Source: Prevotella sp.
Lineage (GTDB): Bacteria; Bacteroidota; Bacteroidia; Bacteroidales; Bacteroidaceae
Length of the DNA stretch: 46,648 bases
Assembly (NCBI GenBank): GCA_017934525.1
Contig: JAGBJJ010000099.1
Coordinates: 1 to 46,648, forward strand
Direction of reading: 5' to 3'
Each line of letters opens with the position of its first letter. Positions within the stretch are counted from its first letter, which is position 1. The notes under the pieces were generated by a model that did no database searches, was not told the origin of the DNA, and worked only from the letters and a program-made list of their open reading frames with translations. Below are positions 14,464 to 22,241 of this stretch, piece by piece. Position numbers and translations under genes: made by a program.

Positions 14464-16649
14464 TGACGATGACGCGCCACGTAGCACTCACCATATTATA
14501 TATATGTATGGCCGTTGTGCCGGCAGCAGCCCAGACGGGCAAGCTGTCGCCGTGGCTGCGCCACATCACGCACCAGCAGCGGCTGCAACAGACTGAGGCA
14601 CGCGCGGCGGTGGCCGACCACCGCCGCGTGTGCGCTTTCGTCATGACCCGCGACGGCTGCGACGAGGTGCTCCGACAATACGGCTGCCGGACGCTGGCCC
14701 GCGTGGGCAACGTCTGCATAGCCGACATACCCGTGGGGCGGCTGCGCCGACTGGCTGCCGAGCCACAGGTGGTGCGCATCGAGGCACGACCCGGCGGACA
14801 GCCCCTCTGCGACTCGATGGCCTTCCATCTGAATGCCCGGCAAGTATACGAGGGCGCAAACCTGCCGCAGGCTTTCACCGGACGAGGTGTGGTGACGGGA
14901 GTGATGGACATCGGCTTCGACCTGACACATCCCACGTTCTACAACGCCGATGCCTCGGAGTATCGCATCCGTGCCTTCTGGGACATGCTGTCGCAAGACA
15001 CCATCGGCAGCACGCTCTATGTAGGGCGCGACTACCTGACGCCCGACGAGATGCTCTCACTCGGCCACTCGCGCGACGGACTCGACTTCACCCACGGCAC
15101 CCACACGTTGGGCATTGCCGCCGGTAGCGGCGCAGGATGGAAATACAGGGGCATGGCACCCGAAAGCGATATCTGCATCGTGGCCAATGCCGTAAGTGAC
15201 GACCTTGTCTACATCGACTCGGCCGACGTCTATAAATACACCTATGCCACCGATGCCTTAGGCTTCAAATACATCTTCGACTATGCCGAGCGCATGGGGC
15301 AGCCCTGCGTCATCTCGTTCAGCGAGGGGAGCGGCCAGGACTTCTGGGGCTACGACGTGCTCTACTACAAAATGCTTGAAGAGATGGTAGGGCCGGGGCG
15401 TATCCTGGTGGCGGCGGCAGGCAACAACGGCGTCGTCAAGTCGTGGTTCCGCAAACCGGCCGGACAACCGTCGGCAGGCACCTTCCTGCGACATGGCGGC
15501 CCCAACATGGTGGTGACGTTGAAGTCGGCCAGGCCTTTCCAGATACGCCTGGTCAGCTATACCGCCCAAGGCGACACACTCGTCCTCTCTACGGCCGACG
15601 CGCTGGCTGCCGAAGACTCGGTGCTGACGGTGCCCGTCGACCCCGAAGGTTATCTGCGCGAGGTGACCCTCGAGGCCTATGCGTCGTGCTACGACGAACA
15701 CGAGACCTGCTACGACTTGACCATCAGCACCAGCCGCTACGTCGGCGTCGACCCGCGCATGTCGCTCGAGGTGGTGGGCAGCGAGGCCGACGTAGAGGTG
15801 TACCGCGTCAACGGCTCGTTCCGCGAAAACGTGCTGAACCCCAGCCTCAGCGCAGCCGACTGCACCCACAGCATCCACTCGCCAGGCAGCTGCCCGGCGG
15901 TGATATGCGTCGGGGCTACCTCCTACCGCGACAGCATTGAGAACAAAGACGGCGAGTGGATGAAATACTGGCCAGGTCATGGGGGCGTGCGCGTTGAGCC
16001 TTCGTCGGTGGGCCCCACGTTCGATGGGCGCATCAAGCCCGACGTGATGGCTCCGGGCAACAACATCATCTCTTCCTACAGCAGCTTCTACATGGAGCAG
16101 CACCCCGATGCATCGGACTTGAAATGGGATGTGGCCCACTTCGACTTCAATGGGCGCACCTATGCCTGGAACAGCAACTCGGGCACCTCGATGGCATGCC
16201 CCGCCGTGGCAGGCGTGATAGCCCTGTGGCTGCAAGCCAAGCCCGACCTGACGCCAGCCGACATTATCGACGTGATAGCACATACCAGCCGCCACTACGA
16301 CGAGACGCTCACCTACCCCAACAACGAGTATGGCTACGGCGAGATTGACGCCTATGCCGGTCTGCTCTATATCCTGCAGGCCAGCAGCATCGAGGGACTG
16401 TCAGCCCGGCAGTCGCCGGCCCGCATTGCACTTGCCGGCAGACAACTGAGCATTGCTTTCGACGCGCCCATAGCGCGACCGCTGTCGGTGCGTCTCTATG
16501 CACTCGACGGCCGCCTGCTGCTGCACCGCACGGTGGCGGCAGGAGCGCAAGACTGCAACTTCACACTGCCGGCTCTGCCGCCGGCCGTCTATGCTGTCCA
16601 GATTGACGGCGACAGCAATGTGGCTGGCTCAGCACTCGTCCGCCCGTGA
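14463..16649 (+). CDS. Subtilisin-like S8 protease with probable T9SS sorting domain
   Basis: A 728-residue secreted serine protease. Signal peptide at about 1-24 (ending PAAAQ); residues 25-112 look like an inhibitor-type propeptide (VCAFVMTRDGCDEVLRQYG, VCIADIPVGRLRRLAAEPQVVRIEA). The catalytic triad is Asp149 (TGVMDIGFD), His211 (DFTHGTHTLGIAAG) and Ser576 (NSGTSMACPAVAGV); the oxyanion Asn is in AAAGNNGV. A long insert with strand-like sequence (about 330-480) separates the oxyanion Asn from the Ser, as in many Bacteroidota S8 enzymes. Residues 643-728 (LSVRLYALDGRLLLHR, LPPAVYAVQIDG) fit a type A T9SS C-terminal sorting domain. The start overlaps the hexosaminidase stop by one base; ATG at 14469 is an alternative. 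It ends 1 bp from the convergent cmk gene. Confidence 0.88.
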   Translation: MTMTRHVALTILYICMAVVPAAAQTGKLSPWLRHITHQQRLQQTEARAAVADHRRVCAFVMTRDGCDEVLRQYGCRTLARVGNVCIADIPVGRLRRLAAEPQVVRIEARPGGQPLCDSMAFHLNARQVYEGANLPQAFTGRGVVTGVMDIGFDLTHPTFYNADASEYRIRAFWDMLSQDTIGSTLYVGRDYLTPDEMLSLGHSRDGLDFTHGTHTLGIAAGSGAGWKYRGMAPESDICIVANAVSDDLVYIDSADVYKYTYATDALGFKYIFDYAERMGQPCVISFSEGSGQDFWGYDVLYYKMLEEMVGPGRILVAAAGNNGVVKSWFRKPAGQPSAGTFLRHGGPNMVVTLKSARPFQIRLVSYTAQGDTLVLSTADALAAEDSVLTVPVDPEGYLREVTLEAYASCYDEHETCYDLTISTSRYVGVDPRMSLEVVGSEADVEVYRVNGSFRENVLNPSLSAADCTHSIHSPGSCPAVICVGATSYRDSIENKDGEWMKYWPGHGGVRVEPSSVGPTFDGRIKPDVMAPGNNIISSYSSFYMEQHPDASDLKWDVAHFDFNGRTYAWNSNSGTSMACPAVAGVIALWLQAKPDLTPADIIDVIAHTSRHYDETLTYPNNEYGYGEIDAYAGLLYILQASSIEGLSARQSPARIALAGRQLSIAFDAPIARPLSVRLYALDGRLLLHRTVAAGAQDCNFTLPALPPAVYAVQIDGDSNVAGSALVRP

Positions 16650-16650
16650 A

Positions 16651-17343
16651 TTATTCTCCGGCCGCTTCCATGAACCTCTTCATCAGCCACTCGTTCTGCT
16701 CGTCGATAGTCATGGTGCTGTTGTCGAGTTCGATGGCATCGTCGGCCTTGCGCAGCGGCGACACCTCGCGGTGGGAGTCGATGTAGTCACGCTCCTCCAC
16801 GTTGCGCAGAATCTCATCGAAGTCGGCGGGCATACCTTTCTGCTGCAATTCGTCGAAGCGGCGCTGAGCCCTGACGCGGGCCGACGCCGTAACAAAGATT
16901 TTCAGCTCGGCATCGGGGAAGACGGTGGTGCCGATGTCGCGCCCATCCATCACCACGCCCTTGTCCTTACCCATGAGCTGCTGCTGTGCTACCAGAGCCT
17001 CGCGCACGAAGGGCACAGCGGCAATGGGACTCACATGACTGCTCACCTCCAGCGAGCGTATTTCACGCTCCACACACTCGTCGTTCAGGTATGTGTCGGG
17101 ACGTCCGGTCTCGGCGTTCAGCCTGAAGGAGATATTAACCTGCGGCATCAGGGCCCGCAGCGCATCGGTCATCACACTGCCGTCGGCAGCAAAGAGCTGG
17201 TGGCGCAGGGCAAAAAGTGTAACGGCCCGGTACATGGCTCCAGTGTCAACATAGATGTAGCCCACACGGCGGGCCAGGTCCTTGGCCATTGTGCTCTTGC
17301 CGCACGAAGAATGGCCGTCGATTGCGATGGTAATCTTTTTCAT
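16651..17343 (-). CDS. cmk: Cytidylate kinase
   Basis: A 230-residue cytoplasmic kinase that phosphorylates CMP and dCMP with ATP for nucleotide recycling and RNA/DNA precursor supply. It starts [21 protein letters not shown] with the P-loop at residues 10-18, then [15 protein letters not shown], the long CMP-binding insertion, [20 protein letters not shown] and [13 protein letters not shown], all typical of bacterial Cmk. The start at 17343 is chosen because the conserved N-terminus begins there and a good promoter lies about 70 bp upstream; the open frame continues 33 codons further without conserved sequence. It has its own promoter although the acyltransferase and porQ lie upstream on the same strand. 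Confidence 0.96.
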   Translation of the reverse strand: MKKITIAIDGHSSCGKSTMAKDLARRVGYIYVDTGAMYRAVTLFALRHQLFAADGSVMTDALRALMPQVNISFRLNAETGRPDTYLNDECVEREIRSLEVSSHVSPIAAVPFVREALVAQQQLMGKDKGVVMDGRDIGTTVFPDAELKIFVTASARVRAQRRFDELQQKGMPADFDEILRNVEERDYIDSHREVSPLRKADDAIELDNSTMTIDEQNEWLMKRFMEAAGE

Positions 17344-17412
17344 ATCTGTTTTTTTCTGTTTTTCTTTGGCAAGCACAGGCAGCTGGTGCCGGTCTGCAAC
17401 GGAACGGATGTG

Positions 17413-17443
17413 CAAATATACGAAGTTTTTCTCACATGACAAA
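17413..17443 (-). promoter_or_regulatory. Promoter of cmk
   Basis: Read on the minus strand, TTTG (17443-17440) and TATATTTG (17420-17413) are separated by 19 bp, matching the Bacteroidota consensus TTTG-N19-21-TAnnTTTG. The box is about 70 bp before the cmk start codon. Confidence 0.75.
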
Positions 17444-17467
17444 AAAATATGTGCTTTTCATGCCCTG

Positions 17468-18439
17468 TCATCTGAACAGACGCAGGAAGAAGCGGTCAAC
17501 GGCCCAGCTGAGGGCCACCACCGCCACGACGCACACCCCCAGCATGGCCCAGTAGGGCATGACGGGCAGATGGTGCATCAGCACGGCAAACGTCATGGTG
17601 TGGAGCATGAACACGGGCATGCTGAGCGATCCTAACCACTGCATGGCCCGACAGCGCAGCAGGCGCGACAGCAGACCTTCGCCCCGGGCAAACACCAGGA
17701 TGAAGGGCATGAGCACCAACCAGTAGAGCGGGGCGTTGCGCAGCTTGGCGTCAGCATAGGGGTAGACCACCAGACTGGCCACGAGCAGCGCCAGCAGCAG
17801 CGGCTCGGCCCAGCTGCCTACTGAGGACAGGACGGGGCGTCGGCTCTCATAGACCTTACATAGCATGATGCCGAGATAGAAGTCGACACAACGCACCAGG
17901 GGATTGACGTAGAGGATGTTGTTCACCATGTCGTAGGGCACAGCCAGACAGACCGCGCCGTATGCCACCGCCACCACCGCCAGCAGTCTGCCTGAGGCAT
18001 AGCGATAGAGGAGCGGGAAGACGAGATAGCAGAACAGCATGCACGACAGAAACCACGACACGGCATTGCACGAGAAGTAATAATCGGTCTGCGGCACCCA
18101 GCACTGTAGCAGCAGGGCATTGAGCACCACGCGCAAATCGACAGTCTGACGACTGATGACGAGGAAGGCAGCCAGACAGAGCAGATGCAGAGGATATATC
18201 TTCAGCAGACGGCGACACATGAAGCGCCCATAGCTGAAGGTGTGCTGACTCAGCTGCCGGCCATAACCCAACGACACCACAAAGCCACTGAGCAAGAAGA
18301 AGAAAGCCACCCCGCAGTCGCCTCCTGCATCGAAGGCCCCCACCCCGCCGTAGACGAAGTGCGACATGAAAATCATCATCACAAAGACAAAGCGGAGAGC
18401 CTGCAGTGTAGGCAGCGTGCGCGAGTTGTCAACCTTCAT
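17468..18439 (-). CDS. Acyltransferase family 3 membrane protein
   Basis: A 323-residue polytopic inner-membrane protein of the acyltransferase 3 family (PF01757, OafA/NolL/WecH type), which O-acylates surface glycans or lipids. The N-terminus LQALRFVFVMMIFMSHFVYGG carries the conserved Arg and His of the first helix, and GVAFFFLLSGFVVSLGYGR matches the second-helix FFxLSGF signature. About ten hydrophobic helices follow, including FMCRRLLKIYPLHLLCL and the final CVVAVVALSWAVDRFFLRLF. There is no periplasmic SGNH domain. It begins 10 bp after porQ and is probably in its operon. Donor and acceptor cannot be told from sequence; LPS O-antigen or A-LPS modification is a guess based on the T9SS neighbour. 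Confidence 0.88.
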   Translation of the reverse strand: MKVDNSRTLPTLQALRFVFVMMIFMSHFVYGGVGAFDAGGDCGVAFFFLLSGFVVSLGYGRQLSQHTFSYGRFMCRRLLKIYPLHLLCLAAFLVISRQTVDLRVVLNALLLQCWVPQTDYYFSCNAVSWFLSCMLFCYLVFPLLYRYASGRLLAVVAVAYGAVCLAVPYDMVNNILYVNPLVRCVDFYLGIMLCKVYESRRPVLSSVGSWAEPLLLALLVASLVVYPYADAKLRNAPLYWLVLMPFILVFARGEGLLSRLLRCRAMQWLGSLSMPVFMLHTMTFAVLMHHLPVMPYWAMLGVCVVAVVALSWAVDRFFLRLFR

Positions 18440-18449
18440 GGCAAGAGCG

Positions 18450-19394
18450 TCAGAGCGTGTAGCTGAAATTAACGAGCAGCGACGAGGCGCTGACGTGATA
18501 CTTGGCGTAGGCCACGTTGAGCTTCAGGCGCTCCAGCTGCATGCCCGCACCTATGGACAGGGCTGCGCCGTGAGAGCTCTCGCCGTCGGAAGAGGCTATC
18601 TTCATATCGGCGGCACGCATGGGGTTGTAGCCCGCGGCTACGTAGAACTGCTCGCCCAGCAGCAGGTCGGCTCCCACCACAAGGTGCTTGCCCAGTCCGT
18701 AGTGCCAGTCGTTGAGCCTCACCATGGTCACTGAGAAGCGCAGCGGCGACCCTACCAACCGCTTCGACACGCCCACCTGCACATCGAGGGGCATGCGCTC
18801 GAAGTCGTCCTCGTAGGCCGTCATCTGTCCGCCCAGGTTGCGGGCCACGGCGCCTACGCTCCATTCGCTCTCAGGGTCGTAGAAGCTCAGTCCCAGGTCT
18901 ACGGCGGCCGCCAGCGAGTTATACTGCCCGATGTATGAAGCCACCAGCTTGGCGGTGATGCCACCGCTGATGTGCTCGGTCAGCCCATAGGCAAAAGTGC
19001 CGCCCAGAGCGATGTCCTTGGCACTGAAGGTGCCCGTCTGCTCGCCCATGTATGTCATCTCCTTCATCTCGCCGTAGCTCATAAAGCGGCCCTGCACGCC
19101 CCACGTGCCGCGGTCGCCCACGGCACGCACGAACGAGGCACTGCCCGTCAGGGCGCCCTGCATGTAGGTCATCATGTTCAGGTTGAGTGTGCGGTCGGCC
19201 ACCATGCCGGCAAGCGACGGATTGTGGAACACGAGTGAGGCGTCGTCCTCCTGAATGCTGACGTTGTCGCCACCCAGCGCGGCCACGTGGGCGCTCACCG
19301 GCAGACGCAGAAAATTGAAGGCGGTCTGGCTGTCTTGCGCCGCGGATAGAAGCGCAAAAAACGTGAACAGGGCGGCAAAAACAACTTTTTTCAT
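18450..19394 (-). CDS. porQ: Type IX secretion system protein PorQ
   Basis: A 314-residue outer-membrane barrel protein resembling PorQ, part of the attachment complex (PorU-PorV-PorQ-PorZ) that cuts the C-terminal signal of T9SS cargo and links it to anionic LPS at the cell surface. Signal peptide 1-19 (ending LSAAQ). After it come TAFNFLRLPVSAHVAALGGDNVS and DDASLVFHNPSLAG, the hallmark start of the PorQ/PorV family, then repeated barrel strands with GxGAxFxYG-like spacing. It ends in NFSYTL. Close to cmk and ispH as in Porphyromonas gingivalis, although the order here is rearranged. Its presence implies that the organism runs a T9SS, for which the proteases at 14463 and 26166 are candidate cargo. 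Confidence 0.87.
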   Translation of the reverse strand: MKKVVFAALFTFFALLSAAQDSQTAFNFLRLPVSAHVAALGGDNVSIQEDDASLVFHNPSLAGMVADRTLNLNMMTYMQGALTGSASFVRAVGDRGTWGVQGRFMSYGEMKEMTYMGEQTGTFSAKDIALGGTFAYGLTEHISGGITAKLVASYIGQYNSLAAAVDLGLSFYDPESEWSVGAVARNLGGQMTAYEDDFERMPLDVQVGVSKRLVGSPLRFSVTMVRLNDWHYGLGKHLVVGADLLLGEQFYVAAGYNPMRAADMKIASSDGESSHGAALSIGAGMQLERLKLNVAYAKYHVSASSLLVNFSYTL

Positions 19395-19416
19395 CTAAAT
19401 AATCTAAATTTCAGTG

Positions 19417-19455
19417 CAAAGATAATGCTTTTTTCAAATATACGTGCTAATTTTG
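19417..19455. promoter_or_regulatory. Divergent -7 boxes for porQ and tonB
   Basis: Plus strand: TAATTTTG at 19448-19455, 43 bp before the tonB start at 19499. Minus strand: TATCTTTG (19424-19417), 22 bp before the porQ start codon at 19394. Both match TAnnTTTG; no clear TTTG -33 element is seen for either. Confidence 0.5.
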
Positions 19456-19498
19456 CATGCACATTTCGTTATATTAACGGAACTTTATCGATTTTATT

Positions 19499-20200
19499 AT
19501 GGAAGTGAAGAAGAGTTCGAAGGCCGATCTGGAAGCCCGCAGACCACAGTGGTTCCTACTGGGACTCATTGTGGCACTGGCTCTCGTATTCGTCGGACTT
19601 GAATTCACCGTGGAGCCCGACGACCCGCTCGACGACCCCGAGCTCATCGACCAGCTGACCATCGACAGCGAGCTGGCCCCCATCCTGCAGCAGGAGAACG
19701 AGCTGGCCCTGGCACCCAAGGCAGAGCCTAAGCCTGCCGTGAAGCTGAAGGTGGTGGAGGAAGACGTGCAGCCCGAAGAGCGGCGACAAGACGACCAGCC
19801 CGTAGAGACCGACCCCGACAGCGACATGGCGCTCACCGACAGCGACGACGAGCCTATCGAACCGCCTGCCCCCGACGACGACGAGGCCGTCAGCTTCAGG
19901 GTGGTGGAAGACGTGCCACAGTTTCCGGGTGGCCCCACCGAGTTTATGAAGTACCTGACGCGCAACCTGAAGTACCCCAAGCAGCTTGCCGAGCAGAAGA
20001 AACAGGGCAAGGTGGTGGCCGAATTCATTGTCAACAAAGACGGCTCGGTCATCGACGTCAAGGTGGTCAGCTCGTTCAACAAGCTCTGCGACCGCGAGGT
20101 GCTGCGCGTGCTCACCTCCATGCCCCGCTGGACTGCCGGTCTGATGAACAACCAGCCCTGCCGCACGAAGGTCTGCATACCCATCATCTTCAAGATGTAA
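19499..20200 (+). CDS. Energy transducer TonB
   Basis: A 233-residue inner-membrane protein that carries proton-motive energy from ExbB/ExbD to TonB-dependent outer-membrane receptors. Residues 1-16 are cytoplasmic and basic; 17-36 form the transmembrane anchor (QWFLLGLIVALALVFVGLEF); 40-135 is an unusually acidic Asp/Glu/Pro-rich periplasmic linker; about 138-233 is the TonB C-terminal domain with VEDVPQFPGGPTEFMKYL, KQGKVVAEFIVNKDGSV and PRWTAGLMNNQPCRTKVCIPIIF. The PxFPGG motif is the standard Bacteroidota version. No exbB or exbD is adjacent. It starts the plus-strand run that includes the prenyl synthase and tatD; the 29-bp gap to the next gene suggests co-transcription. Confidence 0.92.
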   Translation: MEVKKSSKADLEARRPQWFLLGLIVALALVFVGLEFTVEPDDPLDDPELIDQLTIDSELAPILQQENELALAPKAEPKPAVKLKVVEEDVQPEERRQDDQPVETDPDSDMALTDSDDEPIEPPAPDDDEAVSFRVVEDVPQFPGGPTEFMKYLTRNLKYPKQLAEQKKQGKVVAEFIVNKDGSVIDVKVVSSFNKLCDREVLRVLTSMPRWTAGLMNNQPCRTKVCIPIIFKM

Positions 20201-20229
20201 CCACGAAACAACAAATAACCCTATAAACT

Positions 20230-21207
20230 ATGATGTACACATCCGATGAACTTCTGAAGAAAGTGAACCACTCACTCGAGACGCTGCCCTACGAACGCCA
20301 GCCGCAGTCGCTCTACGACCCCATACGCTACGTGCTGTCGCTGGGCGGCAAGCGCATCAGACCCGTGCTGATGCTGCTGGCCTACAATCTCTATAAAGAC
20401 GACCCCGAGCGCATCATGATGCAGGCTGTGGGACTGGAGACTTACCACAACTACACGCTGCTGCACGACGACCTCATGGACAATGCCGACCTGCGACGCG
20501 GCCACCAGACCGTGCACAAGCGCTGGGATGCCAACACGGCCATCCTCTCGGGCGACTCGATGCTCGTGCTGGCCTATCAGCGCATGGCGCAGTGTGACCA
20601 GCGCCATCTGCCCCAGGTGCTCGGGCTCTTCACCGAGACGGCCCTGGAGATTGGCGAAGGCCAGCAGTATGACATGGACTTCGAGACGCGCAACGACGTG
20701 CGCGAAGAGGAGTACATCGAGATGATACGCCTGAAGACCAGCGTGCTGCTGGCCTGCGCGCTGAAGACGGGCGCCATACTGGCCGACGCCTCGCCCGAGG
20801 ATGCCGACCTGCTCTACCGCTTCGGCGAGAAAATCGGACTGGCCTTCCAGCTGCAAGACGACCTGCTCGACGTCTATGGCGACTCGAAGGTGTTCGGCAA
20901 GGCCATCGGAGGCGACATCACCAGCAACAAGAAGACCTACATGCTCATCAATGCCATCAACCGGGCCAATGCAGAGCAGCGCAGCGAGCTGATGCGCTGG
21001 ATTGAGGCAAAGCAGTTCGACCGCCAGGAGAAGATTGTCGCCGTCACCCGTCTCTACGACGCCATCGGCATACGACAGCTCTGCGAGGAGAAAATCAACT
21101 TCTACTTCGAAGAGGGCAAACACCTGCTCGAACAGGTACACGTCGACAGCGCACGCAAGGAGCAGTTGCGTCGGTACACCGCCGAAATGATGAAACGCCA
21201 ATACTGA
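20230..21207 (+). CDS. Polyprenyl (farnesyl/geranylgeranyl) diphosphate synthase
   Basis: A 325-residue trans-prenyltransferase that condenses IPP with allylic diphosphates. The first aspartate-rich motif is D80-D-L-M-D84 (LLHDDLMDNADLRRG) and the second is D210-D-L-L-D214 (LAFQLQDDLLDVYGD); GGKRIRPVL is the IPP-binding segment and GDITSNKKTY the following conserved loop. Tyr75 stands five residues before the first Asp; a bulky aromatic there usually limits the chain to C15-C20, so farnesyl or geranylgeranyl diphosphate is the likely product, the precursor for quinone and undecaprenyl synthesis. It uses the IPP and DMAPP made by IspH at 11863, though the genes are not in one operon. ATG at 20233 is an alternative start. 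Confidence 0.92.
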   Translation: MMYTSDELLKKVNHSLETLPYERQPQSLYDPIRYVLSLGGKRIRPVLMLLAYNLYKDDPERIMMQAVGLETYHNYTLLHDDLMDNADLRRGHQTVHKRWDANTAILSGDSMLVLAYQRMAQCDQRHLPQVLGLFTETALEIGEGQQYDMDFETRNDVREEEYIEMIRLKTSVLLACALKTGAILADASPEDADLLYRFGEKIGLAFQLQDDLLDVYGDSKVFGKAIGGDITSNKKTYMLINAINRANAEQRSELMRWIEAKQFDRQEKIVAVTRLYDAIGIRQLCEEKINFYFEEGKHLLEQVHVDSARKEQLRRYTAEMMKRQY

Positions 21208-21212
21208 CAGAC

Positions 21213-22019
21213 ATGATCAGGTTCATCGACACCCACGCCCACGTAGACGGCGAGGAGTATGACGCCGACCGGGAGCTGATGCTGGAAAGAGCCCGCCAAG
21301 CGGGAGCCGCCGCCATCTTCGTGCCGGCCATCGACTTGCCTTCCAGCCGCCGCATACTGGCGCTCTGCCAGCAGCATGCCGGTTTTCTCTATCCCATGAT
21401 AGGACTGCATCCTGAAGAGGTGCGCGCCGACTTCCGTCAGGTGCTCAGCGATGTACGCACCCTGCTGACGACTTCGCTGGCCGGCATGGCCCGCAGCCAG
21501 CGCCCTGTGGCTATCGGCGAGGTGGGACTCGACTTCTACTGGAGCCGTGAGTTTGAGAGGGAGCAGCTGGAGGCCTTCGAAGAACAGGTGAAGTGGTCGG
21601 TGGAGACCCGTCTGCCTCTCATGATACACTGCCGCAAGGCACAGAATGAGATGGTTCGTCTGCTGAAGCGCTACGAGCGCGACTTGCCTGGCGGCGTGTT
21701 CCACTGCTTCACCGGCAACGAGAAAGAGGCGGCCGAACTGCTGCAGTTTGAGCGCTTTGTGCTCGGTGTGGGCGGTGTGCTCACGTTCAAGAAGTCGCAT
21801 CTGCCCGAGGTGCTGCCCGCCGCCGTACCACTCCACCGCATCGTGCTGGAAACCGATGCGCCCTACATGGCCCCTGTGCCCAAGCGCGGCGAGCGCAACG
21901 AGAGCGCCTATGTGGCCTATGTGCTCGAGCGGATGGCGCAGGCCTACGGCATATCGCCTGAACTGCTGGCGCAGAAAACCAACGAGAACGTGGAGCGTGT
22001 GTTTGGCGTGAAAATATAA
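21213..22019 (+). CDS. TatD family metal-dependent DNase/hydrolase
   Basis: A 268-residue TIM-barrel hydrolase of the TatD family, with roles reported in DNA repair and quality control (3'-exonuclease activity in E. coli TatD). Metal ligands are visible: H8 and H10 in DTHAHVDG, Glu in IGEVGLDFYW, His in LMIHCRKAQNEM, His in GVFHCFTGNEKEA, and Asp in LETDAPYMAP. The C-terminal AQKTNENVERVFGV is the family's usual last helix. Length is close to the usual 255-270. It begins 5 bp after the prenyl synthase stop, so it is part of that operon. Confidence 0.93.
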   Translation: MIRFIDTHAHVDGEEYDADRELMLERARQAGAAAIFVPAIDLPSSRRILALCQQHAGFLYPMIGLHPEEVRADFRQVLSDVRTLLTTSLAGMARSQRPVAIGEVGLDFYWSREFEREQLEAFEEQVKWSVETRLPLMIHCRKAQNEMVRLLKRYERDLPGGVFHCFTGNEKEAAELLQFERFVLGVGGVLTFKKSHLPEVLPAAVPLHRIVLETDAPYMAPVPKRGERNESAYVAYVLERMAQAYGISPELLAQKTNENVERVFGVKI

Positions 22020-22068
22020 AGAACTTTAAAAAAAGAGAAAGTTTAGCGGTTATCCCGCAAAAAATAAG

Positions 22069-22076
22069 TAATTTTG
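22069..22076 (+). promoter_or_regulatory. -7 box for tRNA-Ser
   Basis: TAATTTTG matches TAnnTTTG and lies 16 bp before the mature tRNA 5' end. No strong -33 element is seen; TTTA occurs at 22042-22045. Confidence 0.5.
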
Positions 22077-22092
22077 CGCCCGCAAACTGCAA

Positions 22093-22180
22093 GGAGAGAT
22101 GCTCGAGTGGCTGAAGAGGCACGCCTGGAAAGCGTGTGACCGGCAAAACCGGTTCGCGAGTTCGAATCTCGCTCTCTCCG
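22093..22180 (+). tRNA. tRNA-Ser (anticodon GGA)
   Basis: An 88-nt class II tRNA. The acceptor GGAGAGA (22093-22099) pairs with TCTCTCC (22173-22179), followed by discriminator G. The anticodon stem CACGC/GCGTG encloses the loop CTGGAAA, giving anticodon GGA, which reads UCC and UCU serine codons. The long variable arm ACCGG-CAAAA-CCGGT is typical of serine tRNAs, and the T arm GCGAG-TTCGAAT-CTCGC is intact. CCA is not encoded. Confidence 0.97.
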
Positions 22181-22187
22181 CATAATA

Positions 22188-22241
22188 AGCGGGATTCAGA
22201 GTTTCAGTGCATAAGACGCCGGTCTGAGTCCCGCTTTTTTT
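22188..22241 (+). terminator. Rho-independent terminator after tRNA-Ser
   Basis: AGCGGGATTCAG (22188-22199) pairs with CTGAGTCCCGCT (22224-22235), 12 pairs with one G-U, and is followed directly by a run of T (22235-22241). It ends the tRNA transcript. Confidence 0.85.
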
